A stretch of 64,000 nucleotides of DNA from Meandrina meandrites (Eukaryota; Cnidaria; Anthozoa; Scleractinia; Meandrinidae). Below, piece by piece: positions 46,801-56,040 of the stretch (within the stretch, counting starts at the first letter, position 1; each line of letters starts with the position of its first letter). Location: contig OY855906.1 of NCBI GenBank assembly GCA_963693305.1, forward strand, positions 32,627,491 through 32,691,490. The letters are read 5' to 3'. The notes under the pieces are model-generated. The model was not told the origin of the DNA and did no database searches. It worked only from the letters and a program-made list of their open reading frames with translations. A program made the position numbers and the translations under genes.

Positions 46801-49128
46801 ATAGTAAGAAAGGAAAAAAACACAAGAACAAAGTACTTGAGTTAGCATATGCCGGCTTGGCACTAATAGTAACAATAATAACAGTCAGTGTTCAATAAGA
46901 AGACATGCTTGTAAGTCCATTGAGTTCTAGCCTCAACGGTCTATTTAGTTCAGCAATCGAACGATTGGTGTTCGATTGGGTTCGATTACCGAACTGTTCG
47001 ACTAGATACGCCGGGGTTAATGCATCGCAAATCGCATTCAATACTAACATTTCCCCAACGCATACTCCATGCAAAATAGTCGAATCTCGAAGAGATCTTT
47101 GATTTAACTTAAAGGGATACTGTCACCAATTTCTATGATAACTTTGAAAAGTCACAAGCCATTCTAATCACACGAAACCCAAAAATACTGGTTCAGTTTC
47201 GCTTAAAACTTCCCAACCAGTTCTCTGACACTATAATTAAGTGTGTTTGGCTGCGGATCGCTGGGATGCGAATGGCTGTAACTTAAAAACATCAGGCTGA
47301 TTTTTTTCAAGTTTTTCCTTTGTTTTGTAGAGAAATCGCCTGTAATTGATTATGGTTTGTTCTTCCTTTTCGAAAATCAATAAATTTCCTTCTCTTGACT
47401 TTCTGGGAGTATTCTGTGTCCGTGAAAAAGCATTTCATTTCATCTTTAGCACATTTTCATCCCAAAACATAAAAATCCCCGTGACAGTGCCCCTTTAAAG
47501 GGAATTTGTAAGTGTGACTGTTGCTTATCATATCGATTTCACCGGATATTTTTAATATTGGGAGCGGTGTATTATATTTTGTCAGAAACCCATAAGGGTT
47601 GAACAAATCCTTATGAGTTTCTGATTTTGTTGATGTTGTGGTACATCCTGATAACACAAACTTGACAATATAGACAATATATTCTTATTTACCCTGAAGT
47701 GTAAATGACACACATTTGCTAAGATCGAGCCTTACCTTCATACACCCCGATCCTTGATTCAGTTGCTACTGGCATGTCGTTATGTTTTGCTTTCTTTTGA
47801 TGGCGCAACCTATTTTAATCAAATAGAGAACTTAAAAATTCTAGTATTGTCATACACTTCTAATCAATACTTCAAATAAGCAATTTGGTAATTTCTGTTT
47901 TCGTGCAGCGAAAGGAATAGACACTGACAGTCGCTCAATTTGAACGCTTTTAAAATTTTTTTGAACGAGAAAGATTATCTGTAGCATTTAGTATTTTAAC
48001 TATAATAACATCGCAACATTTTATTATCCGTAATTAATAGTAAAGAAATAAATAACGCGCCTGAGTGCATTGTTGAGTTATATAAGCACGCGGGAATTTT
48101 TAAGAACACGAGAGAAGTGCATAGAGAAGCACGAGGCGTAGCCGAGTGCTTCTCGCACTTCTCGAGTGTTCTTAAAAATTCCCAAGTGCTTATATAACTC
48201 AACAATGCACGAGGACAAGTTCTTTATTTCTTTTATAAAATGTTAAAAAAATGCGCGCGCTAAAACTTGTGACGTAAGCAGCGTGCATTATAACTCCATA
48301 AAGCACGCGCGTGACGTAAGCAGAGTGCTTTATGGAGCTATAATGAACTCGAACTGGCCAATCACAGCGCGCGCAATTTCTCGATGATTTTATAATAATT
48401 TATAATTAATGTAGTTATTTAATGTAATTTATGTAATATAAACTCTTGTGAAGACCATATATTGTGAGCAAGACTTCGTATTAAAATAAAGATTGATTGA
48501 TTGATTGATCGATTGACTGATGACAAGGAAACGAGCACTGAGTGATCATCCTAGCTATGAAAGCCCATAGGCGTCGGAGCAGGGGGATCCGGGGGGACTG
48601 TAGCCCCCGAAACGAAACATTTAGGAGACACAGGCCCCCCTCCCCCTCCGACGTTTCGGTGCCGAAAATATCGCGAGCGCAAAATAATCAGTCCCAGGTC
48701 GTACAATAATAATTTTCTGCCCTCCGACGACTCAAGAACTAGGTAAGAATCCTACTTATGCATTGTCACAAATTGATAACGGGCGCACCGGACACTGTTA
48801 AGATTGAAATGAGGTTTGCTTGTGCTAAAATTTGAATTTGGGAAATTTGAGGTTTAAAGGTTTGTGCTTGGCTTGGTGTACGATGAGCCCCGCATGTTTC
48901 AAAACGCTCCGCCGCCTATTGACATTGAACAATGAGAGAGATGCAATATGGTCAAGTGAATGATTAATAAAGAACAATTGCACACGTTTTTGTGCCTTTT
49001 TTCAGCTTGCTACAAGACTGACCTTTTAGAGACGATGTAGCAGGCAAGCGCAACGTTCAGAACAATCAATAAACTAACAAATCCAGCAAGACCATGGATT
49101 ATGTTCAGGTACTTTGCAGTCTTGGAAT
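35642..49128 (-). CDS. Copy B: receptor tyrosine kinase, transmembrane to stop codon
   Basis: Exons 49023-49128, 47736-47809, 43183-43356, 42526-42636, 41848-42035, 41224-41343, 40480-40550, 39959-39999, 38609-38705, 36286-36385 and 35642-35713 join in frame (1154 nt) with GT-AG introns. The product has a membrane helix, a juxtamembrane segment, a complete kinase with all catalytic motifs and a short C-terminal tail without SAM domain. KWMPPESLF and the hinge insert ([20 protein letters not shown]) point to the FGFR/Ret/Cad96Ca kinase group rather than Eph. The ectodomain exons present in copy A are not found between 49129 and 64000, so they lie further right or are lost. Confidence 0.85.
36286..36385 (-). 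CDS. Copy B: helix H-I exon
   Basis: A 100-nt exon encoding [20 protein letters not shown], then [15 protein letters not shown]......RPTF with the conserved Arg closes the kinase fold. The donor is GTCTGC, phase 0. Confidence 0.9.
36570..36885 (-). repeat. GTCGGT array, left arm (three units)
   Basis: Units of about 108 bp: CCGACAAACCGACAAAATCT, GTCGGTCAATTTGTCGGTAC, CGACAAACCGACA, then a spacer TTCATTATTTGAGTCTTCATA. The open frames here are by-products of the repeat. Confidence 0.85.
37262..38012 (+). repeat. GTCGGT array, right arm (about seven units)
   Basis: The same unit in inverse orientation. Single units of about 104-121 bp; two neighbouring units (a pair of about 225 bp) are repeated almost exactly at 37555-37660 and 37780-37885. 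Each unit contains the palindrome TGTCGGTACCGACA. Confidence 0.85.
38609..38705 (-). CDS. Copy B: helix F-G exon
   Basis: A 97-nt exon encoding [20 protein letters not shown], then [16 protein letters not shown] and the GYRMPRP motif are standard in receptor tyrosine kinases. Confidence 0.9.
38920..39215. repeat. (AACTCG)n repeat with inverted flank
   Basis: GTTCGAGTT units near 38922-38950 face ACTCGA units at 39105-39213. Intronic in copy B. In between, GCAAGCAAACCAGAGTG units are tandem (39040-39090). Confidence 0.7.
39501..39624. repeat. 61-bp tandem duplication
   Basis: Two adjacent copies of TGACAAYGAAACAGAAG...TTCAACCAAGCTTGTTCA. Intronic. Confidence 0.8.
39959..39999 (-). CDS. Copy B: helix F exon (41 nt)
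   Basis: [14 protein letters not shown] completes the DVWSYG motif whose Asp comes from the previous exon. Acceptor TTTCACAG, donor GTAAGA; phases fit both sides. Confidence 0.85.
40480..40550 (-). CDS. Copy B: P+1 loop exon
   Basis: A 71-nt exon encoding [20 protein letters not shown], then MSDV. The APE motif is PPE here, as in FGFR and some Ret-like receptors. Eph kinases have a PIRWTAPEAI-like sequence instead. A simple-repeat block lies in the intron next to it. Confidence 0.9.
40590..41070. repeat. (GAAC)n to (GAAT)n compound microsatellite
   Basis: GAAC units (about 40756-40850, imperfect from 40590) pass into about 37 GAAT units (about 40915-41065). On the minus strand the block is open in all three frames (HSFI and RSFV repeats), which is an effect of the 4-bp unit and not a gene. 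It lies in the copy B intron between the DFG and P+1 loop exons. Confidence 0.95.
41224..41343 (-). CDS. Copy B: catalytic loop and DFG exon
   Basis: It encodes [20 protein letters not shown], then [28 protein letters not shown] (catalytic Asp, tyrosine-kinase signature) and DFG are intact. An activation-loop Tyr sits in DVYTRR. Exactly 40 codons. Confidence 0.95.
41440..41770 (-). repeat. tRNA-derived SINE, ATCGCACCGGTATCGC family
   Basis: On the minus strand: CTTCATAGCTCAGTTGAAGC (A box), then CGTACCGGTATCGCGGGGAT and GTGGGTTGTAGCC (B-box position). The 3' part has CATTCATTC-type ends. A second member is at 63580-63960. Sequences of this kind are frequent in stony coral genomes as far as I recall. 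Confidence 0.65.
41848..42035 (-). CDS. Copy B: hinge, kinase insert and helix E exon
   Basis: It encodes [20 protein letters not shown], then [15 protein letters not shown] and [18 protein letters not shown]. The LEY hinge and the [10 protein letters not shown] helix are followed by an insert of about 20 residues before helix E, a feature of FGFR, VEGFR and Ret-like kinases and not of Eph kinases. Phase 1 to 0. Confidence 0.9.
42526..42636 (-). CDS. Copy B: helix C exon
   Basis: It encodes [20 protein letters not shown], then [13 protein letters not shown]. The helix C Glu is present. The protein sequence is the same as in copy A. Confidence 0.9.
43183..43356 (-). CDS. Copy B: glycine loop and VAIK exon
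   Basis: GSGNFGQV and VAIKTLK are intact. It begins [17 protein letters not shown], where copy A has F instead of I. 174 nt, phase 1 to 1, about eight nucleotide differences from copy A. Confidence 0.9.
43690..43790 (-). repeat. tRNA-derived SINE in copy B intron
   Basis: On the minus strand: TGCCGGAGTGGTTTAGTGTG (A box) and CCGGATTCAAATCCTCC (B box), the paralogue of the degraded unit at 3120-3200 in copy A. The long variable spacing resembles a class II (Leu/Ser) tRNA. The acceptor stem is not convincing. Confidence 0.55.
44279..44658. mobile_element. 380-bp TTAA MITE, member 1
   Basis: Ends AGGGGCTATGTCACGCAATT and ACCGTGACCTAGCCCCT with TTAA at 44275-44278 and 44659-44662. No coding content. 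Confidence 0.85.
45448..47012. mobile_element. Inverted-repeat element with AATCGAAC arms
   Basis: Left end GGCGTATCTAATCTAACAAA, right end GTTCGACTAGATACGCC. Left arm 45455-45690 is built of CAATCGAACAAAATCGAAC units; a shorter related stretch lies at 46953-46995 (AATCGAACGATTGGTGTTCG). No clear target duplication, no transposase. The middle is AT-rich and non-coding. Confidence 0.6.
47113..47494. mobile_element. 382-bp TTAA MITE, member 2
   Basis: Ends AGGGATACTGTCACC and CCCCGTGACAGTGCCCCT with TTAA at 47109-47112 and 47495-47498. Same length class and terminal pattern as the copies at 44279 and 55563. Confidence 0.85.
47736..47809 (-). CDS. Copy B: juxtamembrane exon
   Basis: It encodes [14 protein letters not shown], then [11 protein letters not shown], 74 nt, same phases as copy A. 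Flanking intron sequence (AAGATCGAGCCTT, GGCATGTCGTTATG) is also shared with copy A. Confidence 0.8.
48040..48390. mobile_element. Palindromic MITE
   Basis: A long hairpin at 48045-48236: TGCATTGTTGAGTTATATAA, then GCACGCGGGAATTTTTAAGA against its inverse. It is followed by a second hairpin (CATAAAGCACGCGCGTGACG / AGAGTGCTTTATGG) and CAATCACAGCGCGCGC. No coding capacity. Located between the copy B transmembrane and juxtamembrane exons. Confidence 0.7.
49023..49128 (-). CDS. Copy B: transmembrane exon
   Basis: It encodes [16 protein letters not shown], then [19 protein letters not shown]. The extracellular side is identical to copy A, the helix is changed. Acceptor CAACAG and donor GTCAGT are the same. 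No stalk microexon like those of copy A was found upstream. Confidence 0.8.
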
Positions 49129-49227
49129 CTGTTGACAACAAGAGATATACTGTAAATTCAAAAGTTATGCCCCAGACTTGTTGTTTATTTCAATGAGCAT
49201 TTTGAGTGGACGTCACCTACCAACTTA

Positions 49228-49317
49228 CCCACCTGCCTACCTACCTACCTACCTACCTACCTACCTACCTACCTACCTACCTACCTACCTACCTACCTAC
49301 CTACCTACCTACCTACC
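49228..49317. repeat. (CTAC)n microsatellite
   Basis: About 22 CTAC units just upstream of the copy B transmembrane exon. Confidence 0.95.
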
Positions 49318-49319
49318 TG

Positions 49320-50400
49320 AATTTTCCTTCAGCTGAAAACGACACGAATTTATTCATTGAAAGTTTTACCCTGCGTGTTGCTTTGCGGTTTCGAATTTGC
49401 ATTGAGAAATGCCCTTTCATTCAAGTTAAATTTTTGTGTTTTGTGTGACTCTCGAATACGAAAAAGAAAACAGTGAATTCAATCTTAGCTTTTGGCCGCA
49501 TTCTAGGATAACTTCGCGCTGCATATCTATCCGGGTTGGAAGCCGCACACGTCCTGATTATACTGATTGCGTGTAAATCCAAAAAAACTGCATTTCACTT
49601 GGGGTATATAACAAAACTTACTGTTTTATACCAAGCGGAGCCATCCAGTGTTTGAAAACCTCCTGTATCGTACAAAGCTTACAATTTTACTCAGTGCTTA
49701 ATAATTATTGATCTTTGAAACTGGATTCCAATGTAGTAAAAAATATAACTGCCATGTTTAAAAAAAACTTAGATCCTTTTAGAATTACTTGAATTACTCA
49801 GACTGACTAAAACTCTCAAACTTTAATACATTATTCGCTCCGTAAACGACGATCGTTTCTTCGATAGCAAAGCCGTGAAAAAAATTATTACGTCACAAAA
49901 TTCAAAGCTCGATCCATTCCCTCCATTCCAGTGCGCGGTCATTTTGGAAACGTTTTCGTGAAGTCTTCGGAAATCTTCGTAGTTTTTGCTATAGTTCGCG
50001 CTTTAAGGCTCAGAAAGCAAAATTTCTTCTTAAGTTTACTTAATAATGGATTCTTCTAGCGTTTGGTTGCTTTAAAAACGCTAAAGAAAGAATGTCGCAA
50101 TTTTGGTTCATTTGACCTTTAACGAAATCATAGAGGTGACCTCGACCAAAATAAAACTGCACGAGAACAAATGAACTAATAATTATGTAGTTAGCAATGA
50201 TTGACAGTCAAACCGTTTGGAAGTGTAAACGTCTTCACACCAGCAGGTCCTTTTCCAAAGTTATTCTCAGCAAATACCTGCAAAATTGGAAACGTCGTTA
50301 CGGGGATAATTCAATTTACCTCTATAGAAATAACTTGTCATTTGTGTATCGTTTAGATAGATTAGCAAATCTAACTTTATGAAATATATAAATGATTTTC
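49320..50400. other. No gene recognised
   Basis: Searched for the stalk microexons and FN3 exon expected upstream of the copy B membrane exon; none seen. AT-rich. Confidence 0.4.
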
Positions 50401-50752
50401 GCAGTTAAGCAATTGCAATGTTCACATATTTCATATATTCACGATCATATCTTTCTCTAGTTGCGAAATTTAAACATGTGGATTTTAACTATATGTACAG
50501 AAAAGTTAACCTTTAACTTTGAATCAATTGATCTGTCGCTGTACAAGCCTTCTGCAAGGTGTTTAGCGTTCTGCACATCCGAGAATCGACTCTTGTTTTG
50601 GATCACTGCATTCGCGCAAAGATATTATGAGCTTTTGACCAGACAAAAAGCGGGATACAAGTCATCTGGAGAGAACAAGATGGTTATAGTTCTCCTTCGA
50701 AATGCGACAAACTCGTCATCCATCTGGTTGAAGAAACTTCTACTTCAGAGGA

Positions 50753-52245
50753 TATATTAGTGGTGATCACAATATTCACCACGACTGGCAGAATTCAAGC
50801 TCAAGGAAAGAAAATTGAGGACTGGAGTACACATGAGTTTCCGGTGCTTCGTGAAAGTGTATAGAAACTAAGCAAAATTGGGAATTTCTCAGGTATCTCT
50901 TCAGTCCAAGACAAATCTATCTTCGCGTCGTCGCTTCACAATTTTTTTGCCAATTCTATTCACTTCGTTGCTGAAGACGAAATCCCTTCTTCCAACACAA
51001 CCGATGGTCTCGCGCAGAAAGAGGTAGCGATTACAACAAACACAGCCTTGTCAGCACCGCCTGCCGAACCTTTAACAATTACACCTAACCGTCTAAGAAC
51101 GATCTCGTCACTGAGAGATACACTTGGCCAATCAGAAGCAGACTTCACTCAGTTTCAAATAATAAGCTCCGGCGACCTTCAGCAGATGAAAGACAAAATG
51201 GTACGACAGGATAATCTCCTGAAACTTCAAAAACAAGCAATTGATGAAATTTCATCTGACCTTTCATTACAAGTCAAATTACTTCAGGACATGCTATCGA
51301 AGCAATCCACTCAAATTAAAAAGCTACAAGAAGAAAACCAGTCTCTTCAAAAGAACCACACTAAAACCGTAGAATCCAATTTGGCCTTGAAAGAGCAACA
51401 TGATGGACTCTTAACGGAAGTTAATTTTATCAAAGAACAAGTCCGGGCGTTGTGGGAGAAACCGTTGGATACACCCGATAATACGGAATCAACCACCAAA
51501 GATCCTCACGCGATCTTGGAAGCCTCAGAGCCCACCGAGGAAAATCCTTTACCAAAACCTCCAACAGAAGACAACATCGTCCCCAATGGGCAAGCTCCCT
51601 TGCAAAAAGGCCATTCGGGGAACAACGACCCCCACGGACAGTTGCCTCCAATCACTGTTAAATCAAACACAGCAGTCTTTCTATGTGATTCGAACGGAAA
51701 ATTCCTTAACAAGAGGAAACTATTTAAGCCACAGCAAGAACACAAATACTTTAGATGTCCTAAGGTCGAGCATGCAAGAGATGCTTTACAAAATGCACTT
51801 CAAGAACACCCTGAATTAATTGTGATTCATATAGGGACAAACAACCTTACGCCGACAACTCCGATTGATACTTTCATCTCTGACATCTCTGCTTTAGTGA
51901 CGGAAGCGTCAACAAAGTTCTCTAAAAGTAAAATAATTTATTCTACTCTTCTACCACGCGCTGATATACCTAGTCACATCATTACCATCCTACAGCGATG
52001 TTGTCAAGAACTTTCGCAATAGTGGCCATCGTACTTTACCGTCCCAACGAATGCATCAACCTCTGCCTCAGCACCAACCGCCGCCACCAGATTATCTCCC
52101 ACCTCAAATTCATCAGTCAGCATCCGGCGCTCCCCCCGTTACAAAGTGGCAGTTACCCGCTAATCCAGAAAACGGTAAAGACCCACCTGTTGACATTCCT
52201 AGAGAACTAATATCTCTTTTAAGATTAATCAAGAGTTATGTTTAG
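50753..52245 (+). pseudogene. LINE ORF1: coiled coil and SGNH/GDSL-like domain
   Basis: The frame is open from 51048 to 52022 (324 codons). Upstream pieces in two frames (VVITIFTTTGRIQAQGKKIE, then KLSKIGNFSGISS) belong to the same protein, broken by a stop near 50862. Residues about 40-125 form a Gln/Lys/Leu-rich coiled coil. Then come a Pro-rich linker and VFLCDSNGKF with IVIHIGTNNLTPTTP, the Ser and G.N blocks of SGNH hydrolases, as in esterase-type ORF1 proteins of CR1/L2 LINEs. The tail (PPVDIPRELISLLRLIKSYV) lies in another frame at 52183-52245, so a frameshift occurred near 52020. Confidence 0.7.
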
Positions 52246-52304
52246 AGCTAATTAATTTATTTACTTGGATACGATTAAATCTCGTCTTCTAGATAGATAC
52301 CGAC

Positions 52305-54648
52305 ATGGGATTGACAGATCACCTGAATAACGCAAGCAAATTGTCTTTCTTTGCCTGGAATATTAATGGCCTCTCTTCTAAATCGTTAGGGAATATATTA
52401 CAGAATGTTGATTGTTTGAACATGATTAATGATTTTGATATTCTAATCTTTTGTGAGACTTGGAATGAGACCAATATTGAGGTAACAGGATATCGATCTG
52501 TAGTTACAGGCACCTCGAAAATGACGAAAAGTGGCCGAAATTCGGGTGGATTAGCTTTACTTTACAAGAATGAATTTCATGATTGGATAACCGTGGAAAA
52601 GGCTTCTCCAAATTTTCTCTGGTTTAAAATTAGCAGACAGTACACGAAAACTGCAAAAGATATCTTTGTATGTGGTATTTACATTCCACCATGCGGCTCA
52701 AATTACTTTCACCCCGAATTGTTCGAAGATCTCGAAAACGAAATTAAAATCTATTCTTCCCAAGGGTCGATTCTACTCATGGGTGACCTAAACTCTAGAA
52801 CAGGAAAATATTCAGACTCTGTCTGTCAAGAAGGAAATAACATGATAACCAATGACCAATCTGAATTTGGACTCAAGTCTGGTGGAAGAAATGACCCCTC
52901 AAATTACCGAGGAATTTGCGTTTCTAGCTGTCTAGGAAAGTTATTTTGTTCGATTTTAAACCAAAGACTTCTAGAACATGTCAACTCGTTGAACATCCTT
53001 CACAAATCTCAAATCGGATTTTTACCGAATAACCGAACTGCAGACCATGTTCTTACTTTGCGAACATTGATAGATAAGTACGTTAATTGTCACCATGAAA
53101 AGGTATACGCATGTTTTGTCGATTTCAGGAAAGCTTTCGACGCGGTATGGCACGATGGGCTCCTTTATAAACTGCTGCAAAATAATGTTGGAGGAAATTT
53201 TTATAACCTAATCAAAAGCCTCTACTACAATTCTACCGGTTCTATAAGGATTGGCAATAACCAAACACGACCTTTTCAATATGCAAGAGGTGTACGCCAA
53301 GGCTGCATTCTGAGTCCCCTTCTGTTTAACCTATACATTAACGACTTACCTTTCTCTTTCGACAATATTCTATCTGATCCATTTGTTTTACCCAATGGAA
53401 CCAAATTAAACTCTCTTTTGTATGCAGATGACTTGATTATACTATCACGATCAAAAACAGGGCTGCAAAATTGTCTCAATGCATTAGCCCAGTACTGTAC
53501 ATCGTGGATGTTACAGATCAATCCTAAAGAAAACTAAAATAATGGTTTTTCAAAAACGCGCGAAAAAAATATGAATGTAACTTTTATATTGACAAAGAAA
53601 AGATTGACACTGTTCAGAATTATACTTATCTAGGAACGCGAATTTCTTCATTTGGAAATTTCACACTGTCGCTGGATCACTTGAGAGAAAAGGCTCTTCA
53701 TGCTCTCTTTGCTTTAAGACGGCACGTTGACTTTAGCAGTTTAAAACCCTCTCTTGCTTGCAAAATTTTTGACACGATGATTTCACCCATTTTGACTTAT
53801 AATAGCGAAGCCTGGGGTGTCTTTGCTAAATCAGATTTCAAGTCTTGGGACACTTCACCAATTGAAAAAAGTCACTTACAATTTTGCAAACGTTACTTAC
53901 AAGTTAATAACAAAGCATCTAATATTGCATGCCGGGCTGAAATGGGTCGATTCCCTTTAACCTTTGATATAAATAAACGAATTCTTAAGTACATAAGTTA
54001 TCTTCAAAATAAAGATCATAACTCCTTCGTCGTGCAATCACTGATAATGTCAATAGATTTGCACGGTAATGGTAAAAATAGTTTCTATTCCAATCTTATA
54101 AATATTCTCAATTATTATGACATTTCCTTTACCTTTAATCATGAGACTTTAGATGACACTAAGATAACATACCTTGTAGATCAAATGAAAAAGAAATATA
54201 TCGCCTATTGGAAACATTCCCTTTGTAATTCTCAAAAACTACAATTTTATAATACTTTTAAAGACAGTTATACACCTTCGCCCTATTTAGATTTGAGTAG
54301 AAAAAATCCTAATCGAAAAACACTTGTAAAACTTAGAATAAGTAATCACAAACTTCTGATTGAAACATGAAGATATAACAACATCCCCAGAAGTGACAGA
54401 CTATGCACTATTTATGGACATAATGTTGAAGATGAAACCCATTTTCTATTTCATTGCCCAAGATATTCATCACTTAGAGACAACTTTTTCAGTAAAAAAG
54501 ATCATGTAATTTCCAATGCCAAGCAGTTATCAATTTCAACCTTGATTGTGCAATTAATGAACTCCACTGACTATTATGTTAATATGCAATTAGTGCAGTT
54601 TATATCGTCCTGTTTTGAAATGAGAGACAAATTGTTATCAAATTCTTG
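52305..54648 (+). pseudogene. LINE ORF2: endonuclease and reverse transcriptase, deleted and frameshifted
   Basis: 52305-53537 is open (410 codons). It has an APE-type endonuclease N-terminus (FFAWNINGLSS, IFCETWNE, LLMGDLNSRTGKYSD) and then jumps at about codon 192 into the reverse transcriptase (YRGICVSSCLGKLF, CFVDFRKAFDAVWH, GVRQGCILSPLLFNLYINDL, YADDL at codons 373-377). The end of the endonuclease and the start of the RT domain are missing, so an internal deletion occurred. After 53537 a frameshift leads to 53560-54370, then a stop, then about 90 more codons to 54648 with CTIYGHNVEDETHFLFHCPR, the C-terminal Cys/His motif. Confidence 0.8.
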
Positions 54649-54879
54649 ATCACTGATTATTTGATTAGTTTTGTTTAATGACTTTTTTTGTAATTATTGT
54701 TATTGTTATTATTATTGTTATTGTTATGCTTTTGCAATACTGTAATGTTTTATGGTCATGCAAATAAAGCGCAAGTGTTGTCATGGACAGCCGTGCAACA
54801 CCAAGCTGGTGATTGAAGAACAGGGCTTTACTGGAGTTCGCGAAGCTTGTGTGTGTATGTGTGTGGGTTGACAAACCTA

Positions 54880-55562
54880 TAGTTGTGGGAACTTCTCTCC
54901 ACACACAGCCCTTACTTGTGGGGACGGTTAGAATTGTGGGGACATTTTCAGGTCCCCACAAAAAAAAAATTGTCTTTGACCCGAAGAATTAAATTATTCT
55001 CCGAGTTGTTATTCGCAATTTAAAGTAACACCTTTGCGAATATAAGAAATGTGTGGATTAAGTAGACATACCTCCATTTTAGGCTTTTATTTCGCTATTT
55101 CCAAGGTCCCCACAAGTCACTAGATGTTGATTTTTTTGTGGGGACTCACACAAAGGTTACTTTGCCGAAATAGGTTTATGGGGACGTAGACGTATTAGCA
55201 ACCGAATTTTTTCTCAGGAACATAAAAGCATTTCGACAGCTACTAGTAACAAGTATTTAGTACTTTGGAAACGAAATCGTCATTATTTGTGAGAGTCCCC
55301 ACAACACTAGTATGAAGTTTTCCAGCATGTCCCATAAGGGTATCTTGGAGCAGCTCAGGGCTCTCGTAAAGTGTATAAAGACCATAAGCTCATTTTGAAG
55401 CAAGTACATGTATTTAGTACTAAGTAGAAATGAAATGAAATTCTTATTAAATTTCTGGGAGTCCCCACAAAAGTAGTGTGAAGTTTTGCCCTTGCCCTTG
55501 TTTGAAGATTTCAACATAGAGGTAACTTTGGGAATATTTATTTTTGTAAGGGTGAGCATTAA
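54880..55562. repeat. GTCCCCACA-rich dispersed repeat
   Basis: GGTCCCCACAA, GAGTCCCCACAA and TTGTGGGGAC occur repeatedly in both orientations. The segment TCTAACCGTCCCCACAAGTA (minus strand near 54925) recurs diverged at 63186-63205. Non-coding; I have no family name. Confidence 0.5.
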
Positions 55563-55943
55563 AGGAGCTCTATCACGAGGATTTCGCAGATTTTTGGTCT
55601 AAACTGTTCAGAAATTAGTGGTAGGCAACTTAACCCATGAAAAACATTATCTTTGAACATGTAAAGGAAGATATAACCTTAATACGTGGATAGAAATCAA
55701 ACTACGGCAATAAATATCGATTTTTTTAAGACGCGCGGAAACAACTTGAAAAGTTTTAGCTAAACTTTTCAAATTGTAATCCACTTTCATCTTAGCCATC
55801 TACAGCTAAAGACGCTTGTAAACAGTTTCGGTGCTCTAATATACAATTGTTAATAAAAATGGACTATTATTTTTTTGCTTTCCTTCGACACAAATATAAA
55901 TTTTGGCTGTTAAAAATCTCTTAAAATCCGTGACAAAGCCCCT
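55563..55943. mobile_element. 381-bp TTAA MITE, member 3
   Basis: Ends AGGAGCTCTATCACGAGGAT and ATCCGTGACAAAGCCCCT with TTAA at 55559-55562 and 55944-55947. Its interior includes AAAAGTTTTAGCTAAACTTTTC. Confidence 0.85.
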
Positions 55944-56040
55944 TTAAACGGAAGCGTTGTTAAAAAAAAAACCCAGACACATCTAGCATACAAGTGGTAA
56001 CTTTAATTCCATTCATCAAGACAAAAACTGGTACAATCGT

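Larger units (their letters stand above)
50460..54780 (+). mobile_element. Decayed non-LTR retrotransposon (CR1/Jockey-type LINE)
   Basis: Plus-strand ORF1 with coiled coil and SGNH-esterase-like domain is followed by ORF2 with endonuclease and reverse transcriptase. Then come an AT-rich 3' end (TTATTGTTATTATTATTG) and CAAATAAAGCGCAAGTGTTG. Internal deletion, frameshifts and stops show it cannot move. The 5' border is uncertain and might reach 50200; the 3' border is set at the loss of LINE-like sequence. No target duplication found. Confidence 0.8.
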
